Below are positions 36,310-46,059 of a stretch of 64,000 nt of DNA, one piece after another. The notes under the pieces are model-generated. The model was not told the DNA's origin, did no database searches, and saw nothing but the letters and a program-made list of their open reading frames with translations. Source of the DNA: Methanolobus vulcani (GTDB taxonomy: Archaea > Halobacteriota > Methanosarcinia > Methanosarcinales > Methanosarcinaceae); the NCBI RefSeq assembly GCF_006546655.1, contig NZ_VIAQ01000020.1:124001-188000 (forward strand), read 5' to 3'. Within the stretch, counting starts at the first letter, position 1. Each line of letters opens with the position of its first letter. The translations under genes were made by a program, and so were the position numbers.

Positions 36310-37833
36310 ATGCAGTTAAAAGTTCAGCCTATTGATATTAAGGTCGGCAAATACAAGGTAGTAATGAATACTATTGACGCCAAAGAACTGGGAGTTAATG
36401 AAGGTGACAGAGTAAGGATCAAAGACCACAGGGTTCTTACGGCCATCGTAGACTTTACAGAAGATATGATCGCTCCCGGGATGATAGGGCTGTATCATGA
36501 AGTGCAGGAACAACTCAAGAAAGAATGGACAGAAACAGTTGAAGTCGAACCTGCAGATAAACCAAAATCCACACGCATAATCAGAAAGGTTATGGACGGT
36601 AAAAGGCTTGATAGGGACGAAATCTACGAGCTTGTAAAGGATATTGTTGAAGAGAACCTGAATGATATTGAACTGGCTGCTTTCCTTACTGCTACTTATA
36701 TTAAGGATCTGAGCGAGGATGAGACCGAATGGCTCACCAAGGCTATGATCGATACCGGTGAACGTATAGAGTTTGCCACCACGCCTATTATGGACAAACA
36801 CTCCATTGGAGGAGTTCCTGGAAACAAGATTTCCCTTCTGATAGTTCCTATTGTTGCAGCCAATGGCTTACTTATACCTAAAACAAGTTCCCGTGCAATA
36901 ACAGGTGCAGGTGGTACTGCAGATCTCATGGAGATTCTGGCTCCTGTAGAATTCACCGCCCAGCAGATCAAGGAAATGACCGAGAAGGTCGGTGGTGTAA
37001 TCGTTTGGGGCGGTGCAACTAATATCGCACCTGCTGATGATAAGCTTATCAGGATTGAGTATCCGCTTTCAATTGATCCACATTGCCAGCTTCTGGCTTC
37101 CATAATGGCTAAAAAGGGTGCAGTAGGTGCCCAGAAAGTTGTCATGGATATTCCAACCGGTGCAGGTACAAAGATACCTGATGTAAAGACCGGGAGAAAA
37201 CTTGCAAGGGATCTGATCAACCTTGGAGACCGCCTTGGAATGGATGTTGATTGTGCACTTACATATGGTGCTTCTCCTGTAGGAAGAACAGTCGGTCCTG
37301 CACTTGAAGTGATAGAAGCACTTCAGGTTCTTGAAACGATGGAAGGTCCGAACAGTCTAATTGAAAAGAGCGCAGCGCTTGCTGGTATGCTTCTGGAGAT
37401 GGGCGGTGTTGCTGCAAAAGGTCAGGGCCACGATCTAGCCATAGAAACCCTGAAAAATGGTAAAGCATTTGCAAAATTGAAAGAGATCATTGAGATACAG
37501 GGCGGTGACCCGAATGTGACTTACAGGGACATAAAAGTAGGTCAGTATACAGCAGAACTGAAGGCTCCTACAAATGGATATGTTCTTGAGTTCCACAACA
37601 AGCGCATTGTGCAGATCGCAAGACTTGCAGGTGCTCCAAATGATAAAGGTGCAGGTGTAAGGATACATAAGAAGCGTGGCGAGGAAGTAAAGGCTGGTCA
37701 ACCAGTATTGACTATTTACGCTGAAAAAGAAGACAAGCTGGCAGATGCGATCAAGAACGCAAGAGAAGATCTTCCAATCGTAGTAGAAGGCATGCTTCTT
37801 GAGAAGGTTGCTGACATAACAGAACTGAAATGA
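36310..37833 (+). CDS. deoA: AMP phosphorylase
   Basis: 507-aa enzyme of the archaeal AMP pathway, converting AMP and phosphate to ribose 1,5-bisphosphate and adenine, feeding RuBisCO III. An N-terminal domain of about 80 residues is followed by the thymidine-phosphorylase-like core (MDKHSIGGVPGNKISLL, SSRAITGAGGTADLME, KKGAVGAQKVVMDIPTGAGT) and a C-terminal beta domain (GAGVRIHKKRGEEVKAGQPV). The stop overlaps the start of trm56. Confidence 0.94.
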   Translation: MQLKVQPIDIKVGKYKVVMNTIDAKELGVNEGDRVRIKDHRVLTAIVDFTEDMIAPGMIGLYHEVQEQLKKEWTETVEVEPADKPKSTRIIRKVMDGKRLDRDEIYELVKDIVEENLNDIELAAFLTATYIKDLSEDETEWLTKAMIDTGERIEFATTPIMDKHSIGGVPGNKISLLIVPIVAANGLLIPKTSSRAITGAGGTADLMEILAPVEFTAQQIKEMTEKVGGVIVWGGATNIAPADDKLIRIEYPLSIDPHCQLLASIMAKKGAVGAQKVVMDIPTGAGTKIPDVKTGRKLARDLINLGDRLGMDVDCALTYGASPVGRTVGPALEVIEALQVLETMEGPNSLIEKSAALAGMLLEMGGVAAKGQGHDLAIETLKNGKAFAKLKEIIEIQGGDPNVTYRDIKVGQYTAELKAPTNGYVLEFHNKRIVQIARLAGAPNDKGAGVRIHKKRGEEVKAGQPVLTIYAEKEDKLADAIKNAREDLPIVVEGMLLEKVADITELK

Positions 37834-38372
37834 TAAATATGCCTGAAAAAATTGTAATATTAAGACTTGGCCATCGTCCTCAGCGTGATAAGAGAATAAC
37901 AACTCATGTTGGCCTGACAGCACGTGCCTTCGGTGCCGAGGGAATGCTCCTGGCATCAGATGATCAGAAACTTGCAGACAACATTGCTGACGTTTCCAAC
38001 CGTTTTGGCGGTAATTTCTATGTTAGGAATAATGTAAGCTGGAAAGCTGAGATCAAAAAGTGGAAAGAAGACGGTGGAAAAGTATGCCACCTGTCAATGT
38101 ATGGTGTCAACCTTCCTGATGCTGTTCCTGAGGTAAGTGAATGTGATAAGCTCATGATCGTGGTAGGTGCTGAAAAAGTCCCGTTCGAGATATATGAGAT
38201 GGCTGACTGGAACGTTGCAGTTGGAAACCAGCCTCATTCTGAAGTTGCAGCCGTGGCGGTAACTCTTGATCGCATAGCAGGAACCGATCCATTAAGGTCG
38301 GAATTCGAAGGAGGGGAACTTACAATAATTCCTGAAAAATGCGGGAAAAATGTTATAGACAGAAGAGAGTAA
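37830..38372 (+). CDS. trm56: tRNA (cytidine56-2'-O)-methyltransferase
   Basis: 180-aa archaeal SPOUT methyltransferase that methylates C56 in the tRNA T-loop. Characteristic N-terminus MPEKIVILRLGHRPQRDKR and LTARAFGAEGMLLAS, then LMIVVGAEKVPFEIYEMADW and GNQPHSEVAAVAVTLDRI forming the SAM knot. ATG 37830 overlaps deoA in ATGA; an in-frame ATG at 37839 is the alternative. Confidence 0.92.
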   Translation: MINMPEKIVILRLGHRPQRDKRITTHVGLTARAFGAEGMLLASDDQKLADNIADVSNRFGGNFYVRNNVSWKAEIKKWKEDGGKVCHLSMYGVNLPDAVPEVSECDKLMIVVGAEKVPFEIYEMADWNVAVGNQPHSEVAAVAVTLDRIAGTDPLRSEFEGGELTIIPEKCGKNVIDRRE

Positions 38373-38383
38373 AGAATTTTTTA

Positions 38384-38545
38384 CTAATCTCTTTTTACAG
38401 AAGGACCTCTGTATATTCTTCTCCTTTCATAATCCCCGTATCCTCTGTGTTTTGGATCATCTCTTTTCTTCACATGTTGCTCGAAGAGTTCGTCAAGTTC
38501 ATCTTCATCGATTTCGTTAGCATTTCTACTTTCTTCTTCCGGCAT
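38384..38545 (-). CDS. Small charged hypothetical protein
   Basis: 53-aa frame, acidic N-terminal half (EIDEDELDELFEQHVKKR) and basic C-terminal half (GYGDYERRRIYRGPSVKRD). Composition and low codon bias look protein-like. It lies just downstream of the Nif3 gene on the same strand (13 bases), suggesting cotranscription. No family recognised; could be a nucleic-acid-binding adaptor. Confidence 0.5.
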   Translation of the reverse strand: MPEEESRNANEIDEDELDELFEQHVKKRDDPKHRGYGDYERRRIYRGPSVKRD

Positions 38546-38558
38546 ATTATCACGGATT

Positions 38559-39299
38559 TCAGAGTGTTTTTATCAGTGGATCGTGGTCTATAAATTCCAC
38601 ATCAATTCCCAGTCTATCAGCAAGCACAGGGCAGAGATCCTGCATTCCCGGATTTTCGGTAGCATAGTGTGTTGCATCCACAAGCAGCATGTCACTATAA
38701 GAGCGTATTATGTCATGCTTTATTTCAGATGATACATAGGCATCAGCACCATAACTTCTGGCCGTATCAATGTATTCTGACCTGAAACCACTTCCTCCGA
38801 AAACCATTACTTTTTTAATTTCATCTTTACTACCAGTAAACTGAATATGGGTGCCAAGACTTTTGGAAACATGGTTAACGAAAGTCTCCACAGAACATGG
38901 GGCAATGCTGCCTATACGGCCAATAGGAGTTTCCTGCACATCTGAAAGTCCAAGTCTGTTTGCCAGCGCATCATTGATGCCTCCTTTTGCTTTATCAAAG
39001 TTCGTGTGCATGGAGTACAACGATATTCCGTTATCCAGTGCAATTTTCAGACTGTCTGCAAGTTCTTTATTGATAGAGTGCACAGCATGGAATATCAGGG
39101 TATGATGTGTGATAAGCAGATCTGCTTCTATCATAGCAGCCCTGTTAAGTACGTATTCTGTGGGGTCAAGTGCTACAGCTATCTTTTTAATGTCATTTTG
39201 CAGGTCAAGGTTCAGGCCTATCCTGCCGATATCAAAATCTTCTGCTAGTTCAGGGGGGGCAATATTCTCCAATACACTGATAACATCTTTTAATTGCAT
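38559..39299 (-). CDS. Nif3-like dinuclear metal protein
   Basis: 246-aa member of the NIF3/YbgI family (GTP cyclohydrolase I type 2-like). Metal ligands are in LITHHTLIFHAV and MHTNFDKAKGGIND, with a C-terminal VDATHYATENPGMQDL. Precise activity is unsettled in the family. Start MQLKDVISVLE at 39299 matches relatives; the longer 39362 start adds an implausible leader. Confidence 0.88.
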   Translation of the reverse strand: MQLKDVISVLENIAPPELAEDFDIGRIGLNLDLQNDIKKIAVALDPTEYVLNRAAMIEADLLITHHTLIFHAVHSINKELADSLKIALDNGISLYSMHTNFDKAKGGINDALANRLGLSDVQETPIGRIGSIAPCSVETFVNHVSKSLGTHIQFTGSKDEIKKVMVFGGSGFRSEYIDTARSYGADAYVSSEIKHDIIRSYSDMLLVDATHYATENPGMQDLCPVLADRLGIDVEFIDHDPLIKTL

Positions 39300-39486
39300 A
39301 AAAAAAGAATAAATCCAAACAGATTTTAAGCTGTCGGAAAATGCTTTGAAAATTTTGCGCAATATTTATAAGTTCACTATTATTTTATTCATGTGAATAC
39401 AATCGAAGCATTCAAATAGATGCACTGTATAATTATAAATGATTATTATATATATTCTTCAATTAACGGTTATTCGAGGATAGTTC

Positions 39487-40230
39487 ATGAGGATAAAGAC
39501 AGGCATAGAAGGTTTTGACGAACTGGTGCAGGGTGGCCTGCTATCGGATCGTGTATATCTAGTGAGTGGTCCACCAGGCAGTGGTAAAACAACTTTTTGC
39601 GTTCAGTATCTGGCGCATGGTGCAGCTCTCGGTGAAACCGGACTTTATGTGACTTTACTGGAAAGTCCGCAGAATATTATCGATGATATGTCCAATTACT
39701 CCATGAATGTGCTCACCCTGATCAAGATGAAAAAACTGCTCTTTGCAGATCTTGGTCCGAGGATGGAATACGGTTTCATGGATGAGATGAGCGAGTATAT
39801 TACTCCGGAATACGAGGTTTCAACATCAGCTGGAGAACACGAGGCTCCGTCACCTGCAATGGTATTCAGGGAAATAGCAGCTTATGTTTCAGAGTATGAT
39901 GTAAAAAGACTTGTTATTGATTCAGTTTCTGCCATAAGGTTCACTACAAGGGATCTCTCATTGCAGGAAAAAGAAATGAGCCGTTTTATCAGGAATCTTA
40001 AGAAACTTGGCTGTACAACCATACTCATATCTGAGATGACCGATCCAAGTGCTTACTCAACTGAGCAGTTTGCTGCACATGGAGTTGTATTTATGCACAA
40101 TTTCCTTTATGACAAAACGATGACCCGTGCAATGCAAATCATCAAGATGCGTGGAACCAAGCATGATTGCAACATGCGTGCGGTGGGTTTTAGTGATAAG
40201 GGACTTGTGGTAAGTGGCCTTCTCGAATGA
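39487..40230 (+). CDS. KaiC/RAD55-like ATPase
   Basis: 247-aa single-domain RecA-fold ATPase. Walker A GPPGSGKTT is at residues 28-36, Walker B-like LVIDSVSAI near 142, and the N-terminal RIKTGIEGFDELVQGGL is the KaiC entry motif. Such proteins act in signal transduction or regulation in archaea; the target is unknown. The next gene starts 12 bases downstream. A long AT-rich promoter precedes it. Confidence 0.88.
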   Translation: MRIKTGIEGFDELVQGGLLSDRVYLVSGPPGSGKTTFCVQYLAHGAALGETGLYVTLLESPQNIIDDMSNYSMNVLTLIKMKKLLFADLGPRMEYGFMDEMSEYITPEYEVSTSAGEHEAPSPAMVFREIAAYVSEYDVKRLVIDSVSAIRFTTRDLSLQEKEMSRFIRNLKKLGCTTILISEMTDPSAYSTEQFAAHGVVFMHNFLYDKTMTRAMQIIKMRGTKHDCNMRAVGFSDKGLVVSGLLE

Positions 40231-40242
40231 TGGTGTATACAA

Positions 40243-40740
40243 ATGGTAAGGTTTTTTTCTAAAAAGGAAGAAAAAACCCAGCTTACTGATGCTGAGGTTT
40301 CGGAACTTACAAAAAATGCCTATGATCTGGGCTATGAAGTAGGTTACCATAAGCATTCAGAATTGGGATGGGTTAGTGAACGTTATTCCATGCTTGAAGA
40401 CCTTGCCAAAACCGCCGGGTTTGATACGTTAGTAAAGGAACAATACACATGTGGTAAAGAAGACGGTCTTAAGGCCAAGGAAAGGGACATGAATGCAGGC
40501 CTCTCTAAAAAAGAGGCTGAAAAAGAGCGTCAGAATTCAAAGGGAATATGTACTACAAGTTCATCTACTAATAAACCTATAGATTCAGGATATGGAAGTT
40601 CTCTTGTAACTGACAAGTGTATTGCAGGAATGATCATGCAGCCTTCGCTTATGAACATGCCTGAATCTACTTCCAGAACCAGGGTCATTGACCAGCCTGC
40701 CCAGATTCGGGGATTTAAGCCATTATATCCAAAAATTTAG
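40243..40740 (+). CDS. Hypothetical protein paired with the KaiC-like ATPase
   Basis: 165-aa protein: a helical, charged N-terminal 100 residues (AYDLGYEVGYHKHSELGWV) and a low-complexity Ser/Thr/Pro tail ending KPLYPKI. Not recognised. The 12-base spacing after the ATPase suggests a cotranscribed partner or adaptor. Confidence 0.6.
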   Translation: MVRFFSKKEEKTQLTDAEVSELTKNAYDLGYEVGYHKHSELGWVSERYSMLEDLAKTAGFDTLVKEQYTCGKEDGLKAKERDMNAGLSKKEAEKERQNSKGICTTSSSTNKPIDSGYGSSLVTDKCIAGMIMQPSLMNMPESTSRTRVIDQPAQIRGFKPLYPKI

Positions 40741-40770
40741 TATTAAATAACGTATAATCCAGGGATTTCT

Positions 40771-42375
40771 ATGATACGTAAAGTGTTTTTTTGTTTAATG
40801 TTTATTGTTTTATTGAGCTTGCCTGCTATGGCATATACGCTTGATGATATTGAATGGAGCGATAGTACTGCTAAAACTGGAACTTTGAAATGGGGTGGTA
40901 CTCTTACCCTGGATGATTATACAATAAAAGCTGAAGACTTTAATGAGGATGGTTACGTAAGTCTGGGTATCTATCGTGATGGTGTGCTTGAAAAGAAATC
41001 CCCTGCACGTGCTGGTGAAGGTATTGAATTCAGGGATACTGAAAAAGGTGATGACCTCCGTATTCTTATTAAAACAGTAACTCTTAATATTGACGAATGG
41101 ACTGGCAACATGGATGATCCTAGTGCTGCCATTGAGATTTATGAACGTGGTATTCCTGAGATGGATATAGCGATTACAACTGAATCAGATGAATATGACC
41201 CACGTATGTCAACATACCGTTCAATTATTGCAACCATAGATATAGACAACGAAGGAGATGCAGAGGCCGAGGATCTGATCGTGGAAATTGATACGGATGG
41301 TATGGAGTTTCTGGATGGCGAGGATTCATATCATTTTACATCCGTAGAAGAGGATGAGGTGCTTGACCAGATAGAAATCGAACTTGAGATTCCTGAATAC
41401 TGGGATGAGACTGATGTTGATATCACAGTAACTACAAAATCAGAAGATATCAATGGTGAGATTCATGAAGATACTGAAACCGAGACAATTACAATAGAGC
41501 CAGTTGTAGAGCTCATCGTTACAAAAACAGTAACCGAAGAAATTTATATGGATGAAACCGCACATGTTTCAGTGAGTATCTGGAATAATGGTATATACAG
41601 CCTGAGTTCCGTGACTCTTACTAATCCGCAAACAAGCGATCTTGAAATTCAGGATAATGTTGAGAATGAAGTTACATTATCTATCGGTTCTAAGGAAACC
41701 GAGGCAAAAATATTTGAATATACATTAAAGCCAACAAAAACCGGATCTTTTACTATCCCTGCTGCAAGTGCTACTTTTATCGATCCTGATGGAAACACAC
41801 ATACTTTTAAGTCCGATACAACAAAAATGGAAATTGATGGTCCGGATGTAGTACTTACTAAAACAGTAAGTCCTGAATCAGTAAGTCCGGGTGATGAAGT
41901 TACGGTAAAGGTAACTGTTAAGAATCAGGGTACAAAGGATGCCAGTGTAACTACAACTGAAACAATGCCTGAGAATGCAACTTATGTAAGTGGTGATCTT
42001 AGTTTCCATGATGTTGCAGCACATGGAAAAAGCTATACTTATTCATATATATTAAAAGTTGAAGGAACAGGGGATATCAAAGTTCCTGAGACAACTGCAA
42101 CATTCATTGATCTTGAAGATTACAAGGGTGAAAAGGTATCCAATATGCCTGTTATTACAGTTGTTGATCCCTCGGAAGTGACAACTGAAAGTTCTTCCGC
42201 TTCTTCTTCTTCTTCCTCCTCAAGTTCATCAGATACGGAACAAAGTAGCTCAGATGACAATTATGCTTATACTTATGAGGAAGATACTGACAGGGTTGAA
42301 CCGGGATTTGAAGCAAGCTTTATGATGCTTGCACTGTTTGCAGTTTATTTTGTATCAAAGCGCAGAGACAGGTAA
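40771..42375 (+). CDS. Surface protein with CTERM anchor (paralogue 1)
   Basis: 534-aa exported protein with a signal peptide (about 1-21, ending PAMA) and several beta-sandwich repeats of the COG1361/DUF11 type (PDVVLTKTVSPESVSPGDEV). A Ser-rich linker precedes a PGFE motif, a hydrophobic helix (FMMLALFAVYFV) and basic KRRDR, a PGF-CTERM-like sorting signal for an archaeosortase. Paralogue of the next gene. Confidence 0.78.
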   Translation: MIRKVFFCLMFIVLLSLPAMAYTLDDIEWSDSTAKTGTLKWGGTLTLDDYTIKAEDFNEDGYVSLGIYRDGVLEKKSPARAGEGIEFRDTEKGDDLRILIKTVTLNIDEWTGNMDDPSAAIEIYERGIPEMDIAITTESDEYDPRMSTYRSIIATIDIDNEGDAEAEDLIVEIDTDGMEFLDGEDSYHFTSVEEDEVLDQIEIELEIPEYWDETDVDITVTTKSEDINGEIHEDTETETITIEPVVELIVTKTVTEEIYMDETAHVSVSIWNNGIYSLSSVTLTNPQTSDLEIQDNVENEVTLSIGSKETEAKIFEYTLKPTKTGSFTIPAASATFIDPDGNTHTFKSDTTKMEIDGPDVVLTKTVSPESVSPGDEVTVKVTVKNQGTKDASVTTTETMPENATYVSGDLSFHDVAAHGKSYTYSYILKVEGTGDIKVPETTATFIDLEDYKGEKVSNMPVITVVDPSEVTTESSSASSSSSSSSSSDTEQSSSDDNYAYTYEEDTDRVEPGFEASFMMLALFAVYFVSKRRDR

Positions 42376-42382
42376 TGACTTT

Positions 42383-43660
42383 ATGAAACAGCAAATCTTC
42401 CTTTTTATAGGACTGACTGTGCTGTTGTCACATCTTTGTATTGTTGCCAGTGCACAGTCGGATGATGTTGAATGGCTGGATGCAGAAGAGTACACCCTTT
42501 ATTGGGGAGATGAAGTAAATCATAGCGGCTATCTTATAAAAGCCGCGGATTTTTCTCCTGCAAAACCTATTGATGTCGAAACCGATTATGTGATGCTCAC
42601 TATCAACAGTATTTATGGTGATTCATGGAGTGCTATATTAAGTAATAATACCATTGGTCTTTCAAATAATAGTGTTCTTGATGACAGACTAAATATCACT
42701 GCAATTGAAATTATTACAGGTAATGATATACCTGCACCTTATACCGTTTTAAGTGTGGCTATTTCTAATTCAACAGAATCAATTCCTAAAACTGTGAAAA
42801 AAATAGATGCAACTTTTGAGTTTGATGAGCAATTCAGTAATGAAGTGTACATGGGCGAAAGGGCTTATTATAGCCTTTACATGAAACATATGCAGCCAGA
42901 ACCTGTCGATTCAGTTTCAATAAGAGCAGAATTGCCTGATGGCCTGGTCTTTGATCCGGATTCGGACGGAGTTTGGAATTATTCTTTCGATTCATATGGT
43001 ACGAAGTCACTTCAATATTCAGTTAAAGCATTAAGACCAGGCACATATGAGATAAACGGAACTTTAATAGATGCAGAATTGAATGGAACATCCTATTCTA
43101 AAGAAATGAATTCTTCCACTCTAGTGGTTCATGGTCCCGATATTGTTGTCAATAAGACTCTTAGTACGGATAGCATCAATTTGAATGAAAATGTAAATAT
43201 AAGTGTTGATGTGGTAAATGAAGGCGACAGAGCAGCTTATATTACTCTTTCAGACCAGCTTCCTTTAGGGGGAAAGATATTATCCGGTGTAATGGGTGGA
43301 AGTCTTGTTTTACATCCTGATAAGACATTTTCAGTTGAGTATACAGTGCGAATGGATAAAGAAGGAGAAATTGTTATTCCATCAGCAACTGTAAAATTTA
43401 TAGATTCATATGAATATTCAGGAACCTCTTATTCCAAAAAAACTCTTGTTCAAGTAAATGATCCTGATGTAGTTATAGCCTCAAGTTCAGGAACCGAAGA
43501 TATTGAGGACGAAACAATAATTGAAGAAACAGTTGTAAGTGATAATAGCTCTCAGGATTCTGTAGAATCTGAAGTAGACCATGGGAAATTACAATTCCTG
43601 TATGATATCCTGGACAAGATAACGGAAGTTCTGAAGAACACTAAAGACAAAATACTATGA
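42383..43660 (+). CDS. Secreted surface protein (paralogue 2)
   Basis: 425-aa exported protein; signal peptide ends near residue 24 (VASA). The first module (DVEWLDAEEYTLYWGDEV, YLIKAADF) parallels DIEWSDSTAKTG and YTIKAEDF in the preceding protein, and the later VHGPDIVVNKTLSTDSINL parallels its DUF11 repeat. Unlike it, there is no CTERM anchor. Start ATG 42383 lies 8 bases after the preceding gene. Confidence 0.72.
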   Translation: MKQQIFLFIGLTVLLSHLCIVASAQSDDVEWLDAEEYTLYWGDEVNHSGYLIKAADFSPAKPIDVETDYVMLTINSIYGDSWSAILSNNTIGLSNNSVLDDRLNITAIEIITGNDIPAPYTVLSVAISNSTESIPKTVKKIDATFEFDEQFSNEVYMGERAYYSLYMKHMQPEPVDSVSIRAELPDGLVFDPDSDGVWNYSFDSYGTKSLQYSVKALRPGTYEINGTLIDAELNGTSYSKEMNSSTLVVHGPDIVVNKTLSTDSINLNENVNISVDVVNEGDRAAYITLSDQLPLGGKILSGVMGGSLVLHPDKTFSVEYTVRMDKEGEIVIPSATVKFIDSYEYSGTSYSKKTLVQVNDPDVVIASSSGTEDIEDETIIEETVVSDNSSQDSVESEVDHGKLQFLYDILDKITEVLKNTKDKIL

Positions 43661-43725
43661 TGTCCTTCTCCTGTTTGAGAATATTTCTATGAGTTACTCT
43701 ATATTTGCTTAAGAGAGAGTTTTCC

Positions 43726-44775
43726 ATGACAAAATCCAGACAGCATAAGAACAAATCCACCCTTATCCTGACACATGGGGATTCGGACGGGGTATGTTCA
43801 GGTGCGATTGCAAAAAGTGCTTATCCAGAGGGTGATGTTTATTTTACATCTCCTGTGGGTGTCCTTGATGACTTGAACCTTGCAGATGGTTATAAAAATA
43901 TCATCATTTGCGATATTGCTATTGATGAAAGACATTGCACTGCCCTGTTCAAAAGACTTGCTGAGCTTGCATCAGTTTCTAATCTGACATATATCGATCA
44001 TCATCCTTTACCGGAAAAATGTATAACTGCAGATTGGCTGCATCATGATCTTACCGTTTGTGCCTCGGAACTCACATATAAGGTTCTTGAGAAACGCTTA
44101 AGCAGTGATATGCGCAGGGTGGCTATTTATGGTGCTATTGGCGATTATTATGATAACACTCCTTCCGTGAAAGAGTGGTTGCGGGACTGGGATAAGAGAA
44201 GTCTCTTTTTCCAGGCAGGAACGCTTATTCAGGCGCTCATCTATTCAGGGAGGAACTATGATTTTAAGAGAAAGCTCCTTTTACCTCTTTCTCATGACAA
44301 GATTCCTACGGATATACCAAATGTGCTCAGGCTTGCAAAAGAAGGCGCTGATCTTGAGGAGCAGCTTCGTATTCATGTGAAGCATGAAGTAAAAGCCCTC
44401 CATAATCTGGCTTATGTGGTTGACCCCAATGGTTATATGTCAAAATCCGCTATATATGCTGCTTCCTATGGACAGCGGGATGTGGGTGTATCTGCCGAAT
44501 TCCGCCACAAGAGGAACGTTTATGATATGAGCATGCGTTCAAGGAATTCAGAGTCTGTAGACCTGAATCGTTTGCTGCGCAGGATAGCACCTTCATTTGG
44601 CGGCAGTGGTGGAGGGCATGCTTCTGCTGCAGGTGCCAGGATTCCAAAAGAATCATTTGATGCTTTCCTTCGTGAGTTCGATAAGGCCATAGGGGTACAA
44701 AAACAACAGGCTGCAGAATTAATAAGAGAACAAAATAGCAGCATTAATGGCGGTATAAATGGCAAAGAAGACTGA
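43726..44775 (+). CDS. DHH family phosphoesterase
   Basis: 349-aa phosphoesterase. The DHH domain has THGDSDGVCSGAIA and TYIDHHPLPEK, and the C-terminal DHHA1 part has GGSGGGHASAAGARI. Archaeal members include nanoRNase-like and RecJ-like proteins; which one is unclear. It overlaps engB by 17 bases. ATG 43726 has GAGAG before it; TTG 43705 is the alternative. Confidence 0.88.
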   Translation: MTKSRQHKNKSTLILTHGDSDGVCSGAIAKSAYPEGDVYFTSPVGVLDDLNLADGYKNIIICDIAIDERHCTALFKRLAELASVSNLTYIDHHPLPEKCITADWLHHDLTVCASELTYKVLEKRLSSDMRRVAIYGAIGDYYDNTPSVKEWLRDWDKRSLFFQAGTLIQALIYSGRNYDFKRKLLLPLSHDKIPTDIPNVLRLAKEGADLEEQLRIHVKHEVKALHNLAYVVDPNGYMSKSAIYAASYGQRDVGVSAEFRHKRNVYDMSMRSRNSESVDLNRLLRRIAPSFGGSGGGHASAAGARIPKESFDAFLREFDKAIGVQKQQAAELIREQNSSINGGINGKED

Positions 44776-45385
44776 TGAACTTGAAGGTATTAATTTCGAG
44801 ATTATTTTTTCAGGAAGATCGAATGTAGGCAAGTCTTCTATTATGAAGGAACTTACGGGAAAGAACGTTAAAGTCGGAAAGCGTCCCGGTGTTACACTTA
44901 AGCCTACTCATATAAGATATTCTGACCTGCTTCTTACTGACCTGCCGGGATTTGGTTTTATGAGCGGTGTGAAAGACCGCAAGCAGGATATCGTGAAAGA
45001 CCAGATCGTGCGTTATATCGAGAAAAATGCTGAAAGGATCAATGTTGCTGTGCTTGTCATTGACGGAGCTTCTTTTCTTGAAATAGTACAACGCTGGGAA
45101 GAGCGTAACGAAATTCCCATTGATATTGAAATGTTCGAACTTTTCCAGGAGTTGGGTTTTGATATTATCCTAGCTGTAAATAAGGTCGATAAGATCAAAA
45201 CTGATAAACTTGATGCGACCCTGGATCAGATATGTGATAAGCTGAATATGCTGCCTCCGTGGAGACAGTGGCTTGATACTGTTGCTCCTATAAGTGCAAA
45301 AAAAGGTGACCTTAAAGCTTTGAAATCACTTGTCAGGCAGAGACTGCACAATGAAAAGAGGGACGACCTGTTCAAGTATTTCTGA
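44759..45385 (+). CDS. engB: EngB/YihA-like GTPase
   Basis: 208-aa GTPase of the ribosome-assembly class. G1 is GRSNVGKSS, G3 DLPGFG, G4 NKVDKIKTD, with SAKKGDLKAL as G5. Bacterial homologues act in large-subunit assembly. Overlaps the DHH gene. Confidence 0.9.
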   Translation: MAKKTDELEGINFEIIFSGRSNVGKSSIMKELTGKNVKVGKRPGVTLKPTHIRYSDLLLTDLPGFGFMSGVKDRKQDIVKDQIVRYIEKNAERINVAVLVIDGASFLEIVQRWEERNEIPIDIEMFELFQELGFDIILAVNKVDKIKTDKLDATLDQICDKLNMLPPWRQWLDTVAPISAKKGDLKALKSLVRQRLHNEKRDDLFKYF

Positions 45386-45435
45386 ACAGTTCTCTTATTT
45401 CCGATGTCTTCCTGTAAATTATTCATGCCGTATAG

Positions 45436-46059
45436 TTATCTGACCCTGAAAGTAGCACCAATATCGGTTGCTATCTTTTCACATTTATCGATGTCAATTG
45501 CATCCTGGCCGACAACGGTCATACGGGTCTTTATTCCTGCTCTTACTGCTTCTTTTGCAAAATCAAGAACTGCCTGATATGATCCTTCATATTTGGGTTT
45601 GCAGATCTTGTTGTATATCTCTTCGGATTCTGCATTAAGACTCACTGAAACAGCATCCATTCCAGCTGATTTTAATTCTTCTACGACATTCCTGCCGGGG
45701 TACATAAGTGCAGCATGACCATTAGTGTCAAGCCTGACATTAATTCCTTTTTTGCTTAGCCATTTAGTTATATGAAGAACAGTATCAAAACGGCAGGTTG
45801 GTTCACCAAAACCGGTGAAGACAACTTCTTTGTAAGTGCTAAGGTCGTGTTTTTCGAGGTCTGATATTATTTCCTGCTCAGTGGGTTCCCTGGAAAGGCG
45901 GAGATTGTAACCATAAACCCCGTCGCATCCATCACGGATGCAGAATGTACAGTTTGCGCTGCACTGGTTTGTTATGTTAAGATAGAGGTTTCCAAATGCT
46001 TCATAGCCGATGGTTCCTTTAAACATAGGGATTGTATTCTCTTTGTTGTTATCTTTCAA
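45436..46059 (-). CDS. Radical SAM protein, TatD-associated type
   Basis: 207-aa small radical SAM enzyme. The cluster motif is CSANCTFC in NLYLNITNQCSANC, then FTGFGEPTCRFDTV and a barrel ending in RMTVVGQDAID. The short form resembles the TatD-linked family, whose product is unknown. Start TTG 46059 is supported by GGAGGT six bases upstream, embedded in the end of the preceding gene; the next ATG, 46026, lacks one. Translationally coupled to the gamma-glutamylcyclotransferase-like gene. Confidence 0.85.
   Translation of the reverse strand: MKDNNKENTIPMFKGTIGYEAFGNLYLNITNQCSANCTFCIRDGCDGVYGYNLRLSREPTEQEIISDLEKHDLSTYKEVVFTGFGEPTCRFDTVLHITKWLSKKGINVRLDTNGHAALMYPGRNVVEELKSAGMDAVSVSLNAESEEIYNKICKPKYEGSYQAVLDFAKEAVRAGIKTRMTVVGQDAIDIDKCEKIATDIGATFRVR

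Noticed and set aside
42190-42240. TCT/TCC microsatellite
   Set aside because: It encodes the Ser-rich linker of a surface protein and is explained by coding.
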